DNA of 64,000 nt from positions 23,234-87,233 of the forward strand of contig JAIQFR010000005.1 in NCBI GenBank assembly GCA_020073205.1, read 5' to 3'. Below are positions 25,852-35,706 of the stretch, piece by piece. The DNA comes from Terriglobia bacterium (lineage in GTDB: Bacteria > Acidobacteriota > Polarisedimenticolia > Polarisedimenticolales > JAIQFR01). The notes below the pieces were generated by a model, which was not told the origin of the DNA, ran no database searches, and worked only from the letters and a program-made list of their open reading frames with translations. Both the position numbers and the translations under genes were made by a program. Position 1 is the stretch's first letter. Each line of letters opens with the position of its first letter.

Positions 25852-27705
25852 ATGGCCACGGGCGTTTCGACGCGTGCCGGGTCCCGCGCGGCCCGCTCCC
25901 CGGCCAGGGTAGCGGCCCTGTTGCTGGCGGTTGCGCTGGTCGCGTACCTCCCGGCGCTCCGAGCCGGCTTCGTCTGGGACGACGACTACCACGTGACCCG
26001 GAACGCGGCCCTCGTCGACGCCGGAGGGCTCGCACGGATCTGGCTCGATCCCTCCGCGACGCCGCAGTACTACCCGCTCACGCACACGACCTTCTGGATC
26101 GAGCACCGGCTATGGGGCCTCGCCCCGCTCGGCTATCACCTCGTGAACATCGTCCTCCACGCGGGATGCGCGATCCTCCTGTGGCGGGTCCTGTTGGCGC
26201 TCGAGGCGCCCGGCGCGCTCCTCGCCGCCGCGGTGTTCGCGCTCCACCCGGTCCACGTCGAATCGGTGGCGTGGATCACCGAGCGCAAGAACGTGCTGTC
26301 CGGAGCGCTGGCCTTGGGCGCGATCCTGGCGTGGCTGCGCTTCTCCCTCGTGGCGCGGGAGCCCGGGGAGCGGATTCGACACCACCCGTGGCGAGCCGGC
26401 GCGCTGTCGGCGCTCCTGTACGTCCTCGCCCTGCTGAGCAAGTCGGTCACGGCGACGTTGCCGGGAATCGCGGGCCTCCTCACGATCTGGCGGCGCGGCC
26501 GGCCGAGGCGGCGCGAGGTCGTGCTCCTGTCGGCGATGCTGCTCGCCGGCGCCGCGGCCGGCCTGACGACCGTCTCGCTCGAGCGGCAGCAGATCGGCGC
26601 CGAGGGGCCCGAGTGGTCGCTCGGCCCGCTGGAGCGGCTCCTCGTCGCCGGACGCGTCCCGTGGTTCTACCTCTCGAAGCTCGCCTGGCCGGCCGGCTTG
26701 TCGTTCGTCTACCCTCGCTGGACCGTGAGCGCTCGGGCCCCCGTCGCGTGGCTCGGACTCCTCGCGACGACGGCAATTCTCGCGGGGCTGTTCGTCGCGA
26801 GGAAGCGCATCGGCGCGGGCCCCTGGGTCGCGTTCGCCGCGTTCCTCGTGGCGCTCTTCCCGGCGCTCGGGTTCTTCAACGTCTATCCGATGCGGTACTC
26901 GTGGGTCGCCGATCATTTCCAGTATCTCGCCAGCGCCGCACCCATCGCGCTCTTCGCCGCGTCGGCCGCCAGGGCCGCCGCGAGAGCGAGGGCGCACGTC
27001 CCTCCCTGGCTGCCGCGGGCCGTGGCCGCGGTGCTGCTCCTCGCCCTGGGGGCGGCGACCTGGAGCCGGGCCCACGCGTTCCGAGACGAGGAGACGCTCT
27101 GGCGAGACACGCTCGCCCGGAACCCTTCGGCCTGGATGGCCCACAACAACCTCGCCGGGATGCTCCAGGCTCGCGGGGAGACCGAGGAGGCGATCGCGCA
27201 CCTCCGGGAAACGCTGCGCCTCAAGCCGGACCACGCCGGCGCGCGGGAGAACCTCGGGCTCCTCTTGGCGCGCAGCGGAAGGGCATCGGAGGCGATCCCC
27301 GAGCTGATCGAGGCCGTGAGGCAGCGCCCCGACGCCGCGGCGGCGCGGGCCGCCCTGGCCGGACTTCTCGCGGCAGCGGGGAGACTCGGGGACGCGATCG
27401 CGGAGTACGAGGCGGCGCTCAAGCTCGACGCCCGGGATCCCGATCTCCTGTTCGGCTTGGCGAACGCGCTCGCGCGGGACGGCCACGTCGGCGAGGCGGC
27501 GAATCGTTACGCGGAGGGCCTCAGGATCCGACCGCAGGACGCCGACGCCCACTACGACCTCGGGACGCTCCTCGCGCGCGGCGGGCGGCTCTCCGAGGGG
27601 ATCGCGGAGCTCGAGGAGGCGGTCCGGCTCCGTCCCGGCATGACCGAAGCGAGGCGGAACCTCGAGATCGCGCGGCGCCTCGTCGCGGCGACCCCGCGGC
27701 CCTGA
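25852..27705 (+). CDS. TMTC-like integral membrane protein with C-terminal TPR repeats (copy 2)
   Basis: This is a 617-residue protein with about ten membrane helices in residues 1-410 and TPR units from about 425 to the end (AWMAHNNLAGMLQARGETEE, then repeated A..NLG.LL.R.G...EAI). FVWDDDYHVTRN, HLVNIVLHAGCAILLW, FALHPVHVESVAWITERKN and LSKSVTATLPG are the hallmarks of the DUF1736/TMTC group. The first periplasmic loop carries the acidic DDD expected of GT-C glycosyltransferases. The role in sugar transfer is inferred. It starts three bases after the kinase-like gene. Confidence 0.75.
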   Translation: MATGVSTRAGSRAARSPARVAALLLAVALVAYLPALRAGFVWDDDYHVTRNAALVDAGGLARIWLDPSATPQYYPLTHTTFWIEHRLWGLAPLGYHLVNIVLHAGCAILLWRVLLALEAPGALLAAAVFALHPVHVESVAWITERKNVLSGALALGAILAWLRFSLVAREPGERIRHHPWRAGALSALLYVLALLSKSVTATLPGIAGLLTIWRRGRPRRREVVLLSAMLLAGAAAGLTTVSLERQQIGAEGPEWSLGPLERLLVAGRVPWFYLSKLAWPAGLSFVYPRWTVSARAPVAWLGLLATTAILAGLFVARKRIGAGPWVAFAAFLVALFPALGFFNVYPMRYSWVADHFQYLASAAPIALFAASAARAAARARAHVPPWLPRAVAAVLLLALGAATWSRAHAFRDEETLWRDTLARNPSAWMAHNNLAGMLQARGETEEAIAHLRETLRLKPDHAGARENLGLLLARSGRASEAIPELIEAVRQRPDAAAARAALAGLLAAAGRLGDAIAEYEAALKLDARDPDLLFGLANALARDGHVGEAANRYAEGLRIRPQDADAHYDLGTLLARGGRLSEGIAELEEAVRLRPGMTEARRNLEIARRLVAATPRP

Positions 27706-27772
27706 CGCCCGCCGGGTGCGGCTCGCTACCTTCTGGGCTATGCTCCCCTCCATTTGCCCGGAGGATCCGCGA

Positions 27773-28411
27773 TTGAGCGCGACGACGTACAGCCGGACGC
27801 TCTTCCGCGTGCGCCTCGCGTCGATCTACCTCCTGATCGCGCTGATGCTCGCGCTGTCGCGCCCGACGCCTTTGACGGTCACCGTGGGGTTCGCGGCGGC
27901 CCTCGCGGGAGAGGCGATCCGCTTCTGGGCCGCGGGGCACCTCCTCAAGACCGAGGAACTGGTCACGTCGGGCCCGTACCGGTTCACGCGGAACCCGCTC
28001 TATCTCGGCCGCCTCCTGATCTTCATCGGTCTTTCCGTCATGGCGCGGCTTCCCTACGGCGCGAACTGGCTCGTGCTCGTGCTCGGCTGCGCGGTGTTCT
28101 TCGGGTATTACTTGAGACGGAAGGAGCGCGTGGAGCCCGCTCGCCTGCGCGAGCGGCACGGCGAGGCGTTCGAGCGCTACCTCCGCGCGGTCCCGGCCCT
28201 CTTGCCGACGCTCCGCCCTTATCCGGAGGGGGCGTCGGCAGGATGGTCGTCGGACCGAATGCTGAGGAACCGCGAGCACTGGATGGTCGGCGGCCTCCTC
28301 GCGGTCTCCCTCCTCATGCTTTGGCGCGCCTACGCGATCCAGGCGACGGAGCTCGGCACGGGGGCAGAGGGCGCGACGGAGGCTCCTGCGGCGACTTCCC
28401 CCGGACGCTGA
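27773..28411 (+). CDS. Isoprenylcysteine carboxyl methyltransferase-like membrane protein
   Basis: This 212-residue protein has four to five membrane helices. LLKTEELVTSGPYRFTRNPL, then YLGRLLIFIGLSVM and RRKERVEPARLRERHGEAFERYL, is the ICMT/PEMT family core that binds S-adenosylmethionine at the membrane face. The substrate in bacteria is usually unknown and may be a lipid. A TTG at 27773 preceded by GGAGG with an eight-base gap is the best-supported start. An ATG at 27740 and the GTG at 27716 are alternatives. It lies 67 bases after the TMTC-like gene. Confidence 0.75.
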   Translation: MSATTYSRTLFRVRLASIYLLIALMLALSRPTPLTVTVGFAAALAGEAIRFWAAGHLLKTEELVTSGPYRFTRNPLYLGRLLIFIGLSVMARLPYGANWLVLVLGCAVFFGYYLRRKERVEPARLRERHGEAFERYLRAVPALLPTLRPYPEGASAGWSSDRMLRNREHWMVGGLLAVSLLMLWRAYAIQATELGTGAEGATEAPAATSPGR

Positions 28412-28439
28412 CTTCGAGCGCCGCCGGGCGTTCGCGCGC

Positions 28440-30059
28440 TCAACGGCTCGAAAAGAGGTAGGCGGTGGTCCCGCCGATCTCCGCCCGGACCAACGGCTCG
28501 CGTCCGCCCAGCACGCTCCTCGCCTCCGTCACCTCCGCCTCCTCGACGATCACGAACGACCGACGCCCGGCGGCGAGGAACGACGCGAGATCCTTCGCGG
28601 ACTCCAGGTTGGGGATCGCTCGGTGCGTGTAGAACGCGTAGCTGGCCCGCCAGGCCCAGAACCGATAGGACGCGAGGGGCTCCTCCGGCGAGACCCTCGC
28701 GATCACCTGCTCGCAGAACGGGCGGGCGGACTTGAAGCGGTTCGCCGCCGGGAACAGCGAGACCGCGGCCAGGATCTCGAGGGACAGCACGAGCGCGAGG
28801 AACGCCGCGGGCGCCACAGCGCGCGCGCGCGCGCGGCTGGCGAACGCGGCGAGAATCGCCGTCCCGCCGGCGATCAGAAGCCCGCCGAGCGCCTCGCCCT
28901 GGGACGCGACCTCCGGGTAATGCGGCACCACCCGGAGGAGCACCGCGAGCCCGCAGGCCGCGGCCACGAGCCCCGCCGCGGCGAGAAGGACGAGAGCAGC
29001 GATCCGGCGGGCCTTCGACAGGGCGCCGTCCACGAGCCGGTCGCCCAGCCCGGACGCGAGGATCGCCACCGCCGGCGCGATCGGGAGGATGTACGGGCTG
29101 CGCTTGCTCTCCGAGAGCGAGAAGAAGGCGAGGATCGCGGCCACCCAGATCCATGCGAGCAGGTCGAGCCGTCGCTCCTCGTGATCGCGTCCCGGGAGTG
29201 CCGCCGCCAGCGGCACGAACCAGGCCCAGGGCGCCATGTCGATCCAGAAATACTCGAGGTAATACCAGAACGGCGCCCGATGGTCCCACGCCCAGAGGAA
29301 CCTCGTGACGTTCTGGCGGAGGAGCATCTCCCGCAAGAAGCCGGTCTCCCCCCGGATGTAGAGGACGGCGAGCCACGGCATCGACACCGCGAGGCCGACC
29401 GCGACCCCCACCGCGGCGTACGACGAGCGCAGCGCTCCGAGGCGGCGCGTCGCGGCAAGGTAAGGGAGCAGCACCAGCGCGGGGCCGAGCCACGCCACCG
29501 GGCCTTTCGCGAGGAATCCCAGCCCCGCCGCGAGCCCCGCCAGGGCGAACCCCGGAAGCGGCGCGGCTCCGTGGTCCGCGACGCGCACCACCGCCAGCAC
29601 CACCGCCAGCGTCGACACCGCGACGAAGATGTCCATCTGCACGGCTCGGGAGTTCCAGTAGACGCCGTAGGTCGTGCCGAAGAGCACCGCGGCGAGCCGC
29701 GCCCGGCTGCGTCCGGCGCCGGGAACGACGAGGAGGTAGGTCAGCAGCACGCCGAGCACCCCTGCGGCCGCCGCGGGCAACCGGAGCACGAACTCGTCGA
29801 CGCCCCCCAGAGCGCCGGCGGCCGCCAGCGCCATCCAGTAGTAGAGGACCGGCTTCTCGGCGAACTCCCTTCCGTTCACCGTCGGGACGATCCAGTCGCC
29901 GCGTTTCGACATCTCGACGACCGCTTGGCCGTACGTGGGCTCGTTCGGCTGCCAGAGGTCGCGCGCCCCGAGGGAAACGAAGAAGAGCACTGCCGCCCCG
30001 AACCCGAGGGCCAGGAGGTCCCGCCGGACCTCCGCGCGTCCCGGGCGGAGCGGGGTCAA
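28440..30059 (-). CDS. ArnT/PMT-type (GT39) membrane glycosyltransferase
   Basis: This 539-residue protein has about twelve membrane helices. The first loop ARDLWQPNEPTYGQAVVEM, then GDWIVPTVNGREFAEKPVLY, is the ArnT family signature; the DLWQPNEP acidic residue is the presumed catalytic centre. Enzymes of this group move an aminoarabinose or hexose from a polyprenyl phosphate to lipid A or proteins. It starts with TTG overlapping the msbA stop (TTGA), with AGGA upstream. A run of eight GC dinucleotides lies within the gene at 28819-28834. Confidence 0.82.
   Translation of the reverse strand: MTPLRPGRAEVRRDLLALGFGAAVLFFVSLGARDLWQPNEPTYGQAVVEMSKRGDWIVPTVNGREFAEKPVLYYWMALAAAGALGGVDEFVLRLPAAAAGVLGVLLTYLLVVPGAGRSRARLAAVLFGTTYGVYWNSRAVQMDIFVAVSTLAVVLAVVRVADHGAAPLPGFALAGLAAGLGFLAKGPVAWLGPALVLLPYLAATRRLGALRSSYAAVGVAVGLAVSMPWLAVLYIRGETGFLREMLLRQNVTRFLWAWDHRAPFWYYLEYFWIDMAPWAWFVPLAAALPGRDHEERRLDLLAWIWVAAILAFFSLSESKRSPYILPIAPAVAILASGLGDRLVDGALSKARRIAALVLLAAAGLVAAACGLAVLLRVVPHYPEVASQGEALGGLLIAGGTAILAAFASRARARAVAPAAFLALVLSLEILAAVSLFPAANRFKSARPFCEQVIARVSPEEPLASYRFWAWRASYAFYTHRAIPNLESAKDLASFLAAGRRSFVIVEEAEVTEARSVLGGREPLVRAEIGGTTAYLFSSR
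28819..28834. repeat. (GC)8 dinucleotide repeat
   Basis: Eight uninterrupted GC dinucleotides lie inside the ArnT-like gene, encoding alternating Arg-Ala. A change of one unit would shift the frame, so the tract could cause length variation; there is no direct evidence that it does. Confidence 0.6.
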
Positions 30060-31888
30060 GGCGGGGCTTCCTGGAACTGGAGGGAGTGGAGGCGGGCGTA
30101 CACGCCGCCCCGGTCGAGCAGCTCGCGGTGGGTGCCTTCCTCGACGATCCGGCCTTCCTGGAGCACGACGATCCGGTCCGCCCTCCTCACGGTGGAGAGC
30201 CGGTGAGCGATCACGAGGCTGGTCCGTCCCTCCATCAGCACCTCGAGGGCCTGCTGCACGAGCATCTCGGACTCGGAGTCGAGAGCGGACGTCGCCTCGT
30301 CGAGGATCAGGATCGGCGGGTCCTTGAGGAGCGCGCGCGCGATGGTGATCCGCTGCCGCTGCCCCATGCTGAGCCGCGTGCCCCGCTCGCCGAGCATGGT
30401 GTCGTAGCCGTCGGGAAGGGCCTCGATGAATTCGTGGGCGTGGGCGGCACGCGCCGAGTCGATCACCCGATCGAGCGGCGCGTCGGCGCGGCCGTACGCG
30501 ATGTTGTTCCGGACCGTGTCGTCGAAGAGTACCGTCTCCTGGGTCACGAGGCCGATCTGCGACCGGAGCGATGCGAGCGTCACGCCGCGGACGTCCTGCC
30601 CGTCAACGAGTACCGCTCCCGCCGTCGGATCGTAAAAGCGCGGCACGAGGTTCGCCAGGGTGGTCTTGCCCGACCCCGACGCTCCGACCAGCGCGACCAC
30701 CTCCCCTTTCCGGAGGACGAGGCGGACCCCGTCGAGCACCTTCTCGCCCTCGTAGGCGAAATCCACCCGCTCGAATCGGATCTCGCCCCGGAACGGGTGA
30801 AGCGGCTTCGCCTCCCGGGCGTTCCGGACGTCGCGCTCGCGGTCCATCATGTCGAAAACGCGGCTGGCGGCGGCGAGGGCCTGCTGGAAGTACACGTTCA
30901 GCTGGTTGAGCTTGCGGACGGAGATGAACAGGAAACCGAGAGACGCCAGCACCACCGCGAAGTTGCCCGCGTCGAGCGTGCCCCGGTGGATCTGGCGCCC
31001 CGCGTAGTAGAACAAGACGGCACCCGCCATCGCGCCGACGATCTCCATCGCGGCCGGCGCCAGCGCCGCGGCCCGACCGGCCTTGAGGTCCGCCCTCAGC
31101 ATCCGATCGAGGGTCCCGCGGAACCGCTCGATCTCGAAACGCTCCATCGCGAAGCCTTGGACGACCTTCGCCCCTCCCACCGCCTCGGAGACGAGGCTCG
31201 CCGCCTCCGCCATGGTCTCCTGCGACCGGGTCGAGGCGCGTCTCAGCCGCCTGCCGAGGCGCACCATCGGCCAGGCCAGGAGCGGGAGGACCACGAGGGC
31301 GAAGAGCGAGACCCGCCAATCGTGGACGAATGCGACGACGAGCATGAAGGGGACCATGGTCCCGACCCGGATCAGGTCGGCGAACACCGCGGTGGTCAGC
31401 CACTGGAGCCGCTGGACGTCGTTGAGGATGCGGGAGAGGATCACGCCGGTCGGATTCGCCTGGAAGAACTTGAGCGATTGGTAGGTGACCGACTCGTACA
31501 GGTCCGCCCTCAGGTCGCGAATCACCGACGCCCCGGACTTGGTGGTCAGGTACTCGCCGAAGTACAGGAAGATCCCGCGAACGAAGAACACCAGGACCAG
31601 CAGGACCGGGACCTGGACGTACGCGCCCTTCTGAAGCCAGGCCGACCACGGTCCTGCCCGGAGCCACGTCCGGATCCTGGCGAGGATGTCGGGCCCCGCG
31701 ACGTCCGGGGAAGCCAGCGCCGCGGCCTGCGGCGCGGCCGCCGGCGCCAACACCTGGTTGATCAGCGGCTTCACGGTCGCCACCACCGCGGACATCAACG
31801 CGCCGGCCACCGCCAGCATCAGCGCGGCGGCGGCCATCTGGCCCAGGTAGGGCTTCGTGTACCGCAGGAGCCTGCGGAAGCTGGCCAT
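30056..31888 (-). CDS. msbA: Lipid A/lipooligosaccharide ABC transporter, MsbA type
   Basis: This 610-residue ABC half-transporter has six membrane helices (about 20-320) and a nucleotide-binding domain. It has Walker A GASGSGKTT, the signature LSMGQRQR, Walker B ILILDEATSALD and the switch His in VIAHRLSTV. Fusion type and sequence fit MsbA, which flips core-lipid A across the inner membrane using ATP. An extra segment rich in Ala/Pro (about 50-85) lies between the first two helices. ATG 31888 begins the conserved MASFRRLLRY; no good ribosome-binding site precedes it. The ArnT-like gene is coupled behind it. Confidence 0.88.
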   Translation of the reverse strand: MASFRRLLRYTKPYLGQMAAAALMLAVAGALMSAVVATVKPLINQVLAPAAAPQAAALASPDVAGPDILARIRTWLRAGPWSAWLQKGAYVQVPVLLVLVFFVRGIFLYFGEYLTTKSGASVIRDLRADLYESVTYQSLKFFQANPTGVILSRILNDVQRLQWLTTAVFADLIRVGTMVPFMLVVAFVHDWRVSLFALVVLPLLAWPMVRLGRRLRRASTRSQETMAEAASLVSEAVGGAKVVQGFAMERFEIERFRGTLDRMLRADLKAGRAAALAPAAMEIVGAMAGAVLFYYAGRQIHRGTLDAGNFAVVLASLGFLFISVRKLNQLNVYFQQALAAASRVFDMMDRERDVRNAREAKPLHPFRGEIRFERVDFAYEGEKVLDGVRLVLRKGEVVALVGASGSGKTTLANLVPRFYDPTAGAVLVDGQDVRGVTLASLRSQIGLVTQETVLFDDTVRNNIAYGRADAPLDRVIDSARAAHAHEFIEALPDGYDTMLGERGTRLSMGQRQRITIARALLKDPPILILDEATSALDSESEMLVQQALEVLMEGRTSLVIAHRLSTVRRADRIVVLQEGRIVEEGTHRELLDRGGVYARLHSLQFQEAPP

Positions 31889-32094
31889 CGGAGGGATGCT
31901 AGCAGAAAATCGCTCCCCTCCGAGCCGCGCCGGTCCGCCGCCGCCGCCCGGCCCGGACGATGTGCTAACCTGGTGAACCAGGCGCCGGAGGGCGACCTGC
32001 CGCAGGAGATCTTGAAGGAGATTCACGTCCGCCGCGTGGCCCGAGCCGCCGCCGGCCGGATGGCTTCCACGGCCGATCGTCGCGAGGTGAACTG

Positions 32095-33312
32095 ATGCAC
32101 AAGCGTGCCCTGCCCCTCGTCGTCGTCCTTCTCGTCACGTGCAGCGTCGCGTCGCGGGTCCACGCCGCTTCCAAGGTGTCGGGTAAGGTCGTCAACGCGT
32201 CCGGCGAGCCGGTGAATGACGCGGTCGTGAAGCTCGAACCCTCGGCGCCGGGGGATCCGACCCTCGAGTCCAAGACGAAGAAGAAGGGGCAGTACTTCTT
32301 CGCCATGGTGGACGGCGGCGACTACACGATCCGCGTCACCGCCGAGGGGTGGCGCGTATCGGCGGTGGACATCCTCATTCGCAACAAGGACAACAAGAAG
32401 ACCTTCGACTTCAAAGGACCTCTCGAGCCCGGCGCCAAGCTGCCCCCGATCACCGTGGGCGACACGGACACGGTGATCTACGACATGACGCTCTCGCCGT
32501 CGACGAGCGGGTCCGGCGAGTTCGGGACCGGAATCGCGGTCATGGGCACCGGAGACCTCGTGGGCCTGGTCCAGAAGGGGGATTCCGCGAAAGCGCGCAA
32601 GGAGATCGGCCGGAGCCTCGAGACCGCGCCGAACGATCCCAAGCTCCTGTACCTCGCGGCCTACCTCGACCTGCAGGACGGCAAGGACTCGGACGCGGGA
32701 GCCGAGATCGACAAGGCGATCGCCGCCGAGGACACATTCCCCGGCGCCCACCTCCTGCGCGGGGCGATCCTCGAGAAGAAGGGGGACGACGAGACCGCCC
32801 TCGCCGACTACCGCAAGGAGGCCGAGACCGCCCAGGACAACGGTCTCAAGCGGGACGCGTACGTCCGGGTCGCCATGGTGGCCAAGAAGATGCACCGGGA
32901 CGACGATCTGGTCCAGGCCCTCCGCAAGGTCATCGAGATCGACCCCGCGAACGACGTCGCCTTCACCCAGCTCCTGGAGATCTACCTGAGGCAGCGGAAG
33001 GAGGACGAGGTCAAGGCGCTGCTCGCGATCGCCCCCGACAGCGTGAAGAACGACGCCAACGTGCAATTCAACATCGGCGTGCAGAGCTGGAACCGTGGGA
33101 ACGCCGAGGCGGCTTCCGTCGCGTTCGCCCGCGCGGTGGAGCTCGATCCGAAGCTGCCCGACGCGCACCGCCAGCTCGGCTACTGCCAGGTCAACCTCGG
33201 CCAGTTGGACAAGGCGGTGTCGGAGCTTCAGCGCTACCTCGAGCTGGCCCCTCAGGCGCCCGATGCGGCCGAGGTCAAGGAGCTGATCAAGAAGATCAGC
33301 AACAAGACGTAG
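32095..33312 (+). CDS. Exported CarboxypepD-regulatory/TPR protein
   Basis: This 405-residue protein has a signal peptide (about 1-24), a carboxypeptidase-regulatory-like beta-sandwich (SKVSGKVVNASGEPVNDAVV, then GGDYTIRVTAEGWR), and tetratricopeptide repeats from about 150 to the end. The last repeats include NVQFNIGVQSWNRGNAEAAS and DAHRQLGYCQVNLGQLDKAV. TPR domains mediate protein contacts and the sandwich is common on surface proteins of Acidobacteria and Bacteroidetes; the exact role is unknown. The ATG follows GAGGTGA. A VWA protein gene starts 27 bases downstream. Confidence 0.75.
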   Translation: MHKRALPLVVVLLVTCSVASRVHAASKVSGKVVNASGEPVNDAVVKLEPSAPGDPTLESKTKKKGQYFFAMVDGGDYTIRVTAEGWRVSAVDILIRNKDNKKTFDFKGPLEPGAKLPPITVGDTDTVIYDMTLSPSTSGSGEFGTGIAVMGTGDLVGLVQKGDSAKARKEIGRSLETAPNDPKLLYLAAYLDLQDGKDSDAGAEIDKAIAAEDTFPGAHLLRGAILEKKGDDETALADYRKEAETAQDNGLKRDAYVRVAMVAKKMHRDDDLVQALRKVIEIDPANDVAFTQLLEIYLRQRKEDEVKALLAIAPDSVKNDANVQFNIGVQSWNRGNAEAASVAFARAVELDPKLPDAHRQLGYCQVNLGQLDKAVSELQRYLELAPQAPDAAEVKELIKKISNKT

Positions 33313-33339
33313 CGGACCTTGGCGGGGAGCCGCGGGCGC

Positions 33340-35706
33340 ATGAAGAGAGCTCGGGACGGACGCCGCAGGTCCGGGGGTCGGCGCCTTGCCGCCCGGGTGC
33401 TCCTCGCGCTGTCTCCTGTCGCTCTCGGGCTCGCGTCCACCGCGGGGGAGACTCCGCCGGCCGCCGGACCGGCGCCCCGGGTGGAAGGTCCGCGCTCGAC
33501 CGGACTGACCGAGAAGGTCACCGTCTCTCTGGTGCTGGTCGAGGTGGTGGCGGTGGACCGCGGCGGGCGGCACGTGAAGGGGTTGACGCGAGACGACTTC
33601 ACCGTCCGCGAGGACGGCCAGGTCCTTCCCATCGCCAGCTTCGACGAGATCGATCTCGTGGGACCTGCCCCCGCCGCGCCGGCAGAACTCGCGCCCGGCG
33701 GGGAAGCCGCGGAGCCCGACCGGCAGGCCGCCTCGAAGCCTCCAATGCCGTCGGCGCCACTCGCACCGGCCGGCGGCGCGGCGAGACCCGGGGAGAGTCA
33801 GCGCCGATTCGTACTGGTCTTCGACGGTTACAACAACACGTCCGCGCTGCGCCTCGTGCAGGCGCGCCGCGCCGCGAAGGAGTTCGTGCGGACGAAGATG
33901 GGCGCGACGGACGCGGCGGCGGTCTACGAGATGTCCCCGTTCCTCCGAGCGATCACTTTCTTCACGTCGGACCGGACCGGCCTCGACGAGGCGCTGGAGC
34001 AGATCCGTTACTTCGGCGGGGAGTCGCTGGGCGAGCAGATCACCGATAACGCCCTTCGCACCGGCCTCCTCGGCAACAAGACCGAAATCGAGGACCGGTT
34101 GTTGACCCAGGCGCAGTTCGGCGCCAGCCAAGCGGCCGCCGAGCGACGGCAGTTCTACATGTCGCTCGCGTCCCTCGCCCAGGCGCTCGAGCCCGTGCCG
34201 GGGCGGAAGACCCTGGTCCTTTTCTCGGGCGGATTCCCGCTGGTTCCGACCCGCGAAGAAGCCGCGAACCTCGGTTTCACGCTGGAGTTCCGGGAGGCCA
34301 TCCGGGCGCTCGAGCGGGCGCGGGCGTCCATCTACGGCATGGACATCGGCGAGGAGAAGATCCTGGGGGACGTCACCCAAGGCGTGAGCAACCGGGTCAT
34401 CGCCGACCAACTCGGGCTCCCCGCCGACTTCTTGGAGAGGATGGGAACCGGAATGGGCCCGGGCGGGGATTCGGTGTCGGCCCAGAACCAGATCCTGGCG
34501 GTCCTCTCCAACGAGTCCGGAGGCCGGTTCCTTGCCGGCCGAGATTACGAGCGGTCGTTCGGCGCGGTCGACGACGACACACGGCATTTCTACCTGATCG
34601 GCTGGCGTCCCCCGGAGTTCGGCGGCGCGGCGAGCGCCGACGCCCCTCCCCGGCGAGACCGGTACCGATCGATCGACGTTTCGACGAACCGCAAAGGGGT
34701 CCGGATCATCGCTCGCCGCGGCCGGTACAACTGGACTCGGGACCTACAGCCCGCGGTTGCCGGCGCCTCGAGCCCCGGAGCGGCACGGATCCCGGCGCGG
34801 CCGGCGGCCGCATCGACGGCGGAAGGCGAGATCGCCCACAGGCTCCGCTGCGTGCCGGTCCCGTTCGCGGGCCGCGACGGCAAGACGCTGCTGACCTTTC
34901 CATTGTTCCTCGATGGCGCCGTCGCTCCGATCCGCTCGCCCGGCGGCGGGTTCTCGCTCGACGTCTCCACGAGGGTCGTGGTGCGCGCGGGGGGGGTCGA
35001 GATCGCGCGGAAGGAGCGCTCGTACCGGGTATCCGGCAAGCCCTCGATGGAGAACGCGCTTCGTGACGGTTTCCGAATCATGGAGGCCATCGAGGTGGCG
35101 CCGGGACGCTATGACCTCGAAGCTTGGGTCCGCCTGAACGGGCTGGGCATCGAGGCGACCTGGCTCGGGCCCGCCGCCGTCCCCGATCTCGCATCGAGCG
35201 GCCTCCGCCTCTCGGGCCTCGCGATGTCGGGAGAAGCCTCGTCGCTCCCGCCCCTGGTGGCGGACGTTTTCACTGCCGGTGGATCCGACGCCGCCGCCGT
35301 CGACCGAGCCACCGCGGACCCGTTCAAGCTCGCCAACGGTTGGCGTGTCGCGGGAGAGTCGTCGCCGTCGCTCGACCCCTCGAAGCCCGTCACGTTGTTC
35401 TTTCGCGTCTATCACGCCGCGATGGACCCGGGCACGTCCATGCCCCGCGGACTCTCCCTCGACTACGTGCTTTCGCCCGCGGCCGGTGGGGCCGAGGTGC
35501 TCCCGCCGGTGCAGCTCGCGTACTTCAAGCAGGCCACGGAAGAAGGCGCGTTTGACGTGGTGGCGCGCCTCGACCTCAGTGAGCTTGGAACAGGGGCTTA
35601 CGTCCTGCGCGTGGACGCGAAGGATTCCGCTTCCGCGACGTCGTCGCATCAAGAGCGACCCCTCACCGTCATGGTTCCGTCCAAACCGTTGGATGCGTCC
35701 AAATAG
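33340..35706 (+). CDS. Large VWFA-related Acidobacteria-type exported protein
   Basis: This 788-residue protein has a twin-basic N-terminus and a signal segment (VLLALSPVALGLASTAG). The VWFA-related domain shows VTVSLVLVEVVAVDRGGRHV, then RDDFTVREDGQVLPI, and later PGRKTLVLFSGGFPLVP and TRHFYLIGWRPPE. At the MIDAS position it reads VFDGYNNTSA instead of DxSxS, so classical metal binding is doubtful. A beta-rich C-terminal half of about 300 residues follows. The ATG at 33340 is preceded by GGGGAG. A TonB-dependent receptor lies downstream after 256 bases. Confidence 0.72.
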   Translation: MKRARDGRRRSGGRRLAARVLLALSPVALGLASTAGETPPAAGPAPRVEGPRSTGLTEKVTVSLVLVEVVAVDRGGRHVKGLTRDDFTVREDGQVLPIASFDEIDLVGPAPAAPAELAPGGEAAEPDRQAASKPPMPSAPLAPAGGAARPGESQRRFVLVFDGYNNTSALRLVQARRAAKEFVRTKMGATDAAAVYEMSPFLRAITFFTSDRTGLDEALEQIRYFGGESLGEQITDNALRTGLLGNKTEIEDRLLTQAQFGASQAAAERRQFYMSLASLAQALEPVPGRKTLVLFSGGFPLVPTREEAANLGFTLEFREAIRALERARASIYGMDIGEEKILGDVTQGVSNRVIADQLGLPADFLERMGTGMGPGGDSVSAQNQILAVLSNESGGRFLAGRDYERSFGAVDDDTRHFYLIGWRPPEFGGAASADAPPRRDRYRSIDVSTNRKGVRIIARRGRYNWTRDLQPAVAGASSPGAARIPARPAAASTAEGEIAHRLRCVPVPFAGRDGKTLLTFPLFLDGAVAPIRSPGGGFSLDVSTRVVVRAGGVEIARKERSYRVSGKPSMENALRDGFRIMEAIEVAPGRYDLEAWVRLNGLGIEATWLGPAAVPDLASSGLRLSGLAMSGEASSLPPLVADVFTAGGSDAAAVDRATADPFKLANGWRVAGESSPSLDPSKPVTLFFRVYHAAMDPGTSMPRGLSLDYVLSPAAGGAEVLPPVQLAYFKQATEEGAFDVVARLDLSELGTGAYVLRVDAKDSASATSSHQERPLTVMVPSKPLDASK

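Noticed and set aside
30086-32095. A 669-residue plus-strand frame opposite msbA
   Set aside because: Antisense to a clear ABC transporter, rich in His/Arg/Glu without motifs.
34989-34996. G8 run in the VWFA gene as a phase-variable switch
   Set aside because: Homopolymer G runs of this size are expected by chance at 70% GC and no other sign supports slippage.
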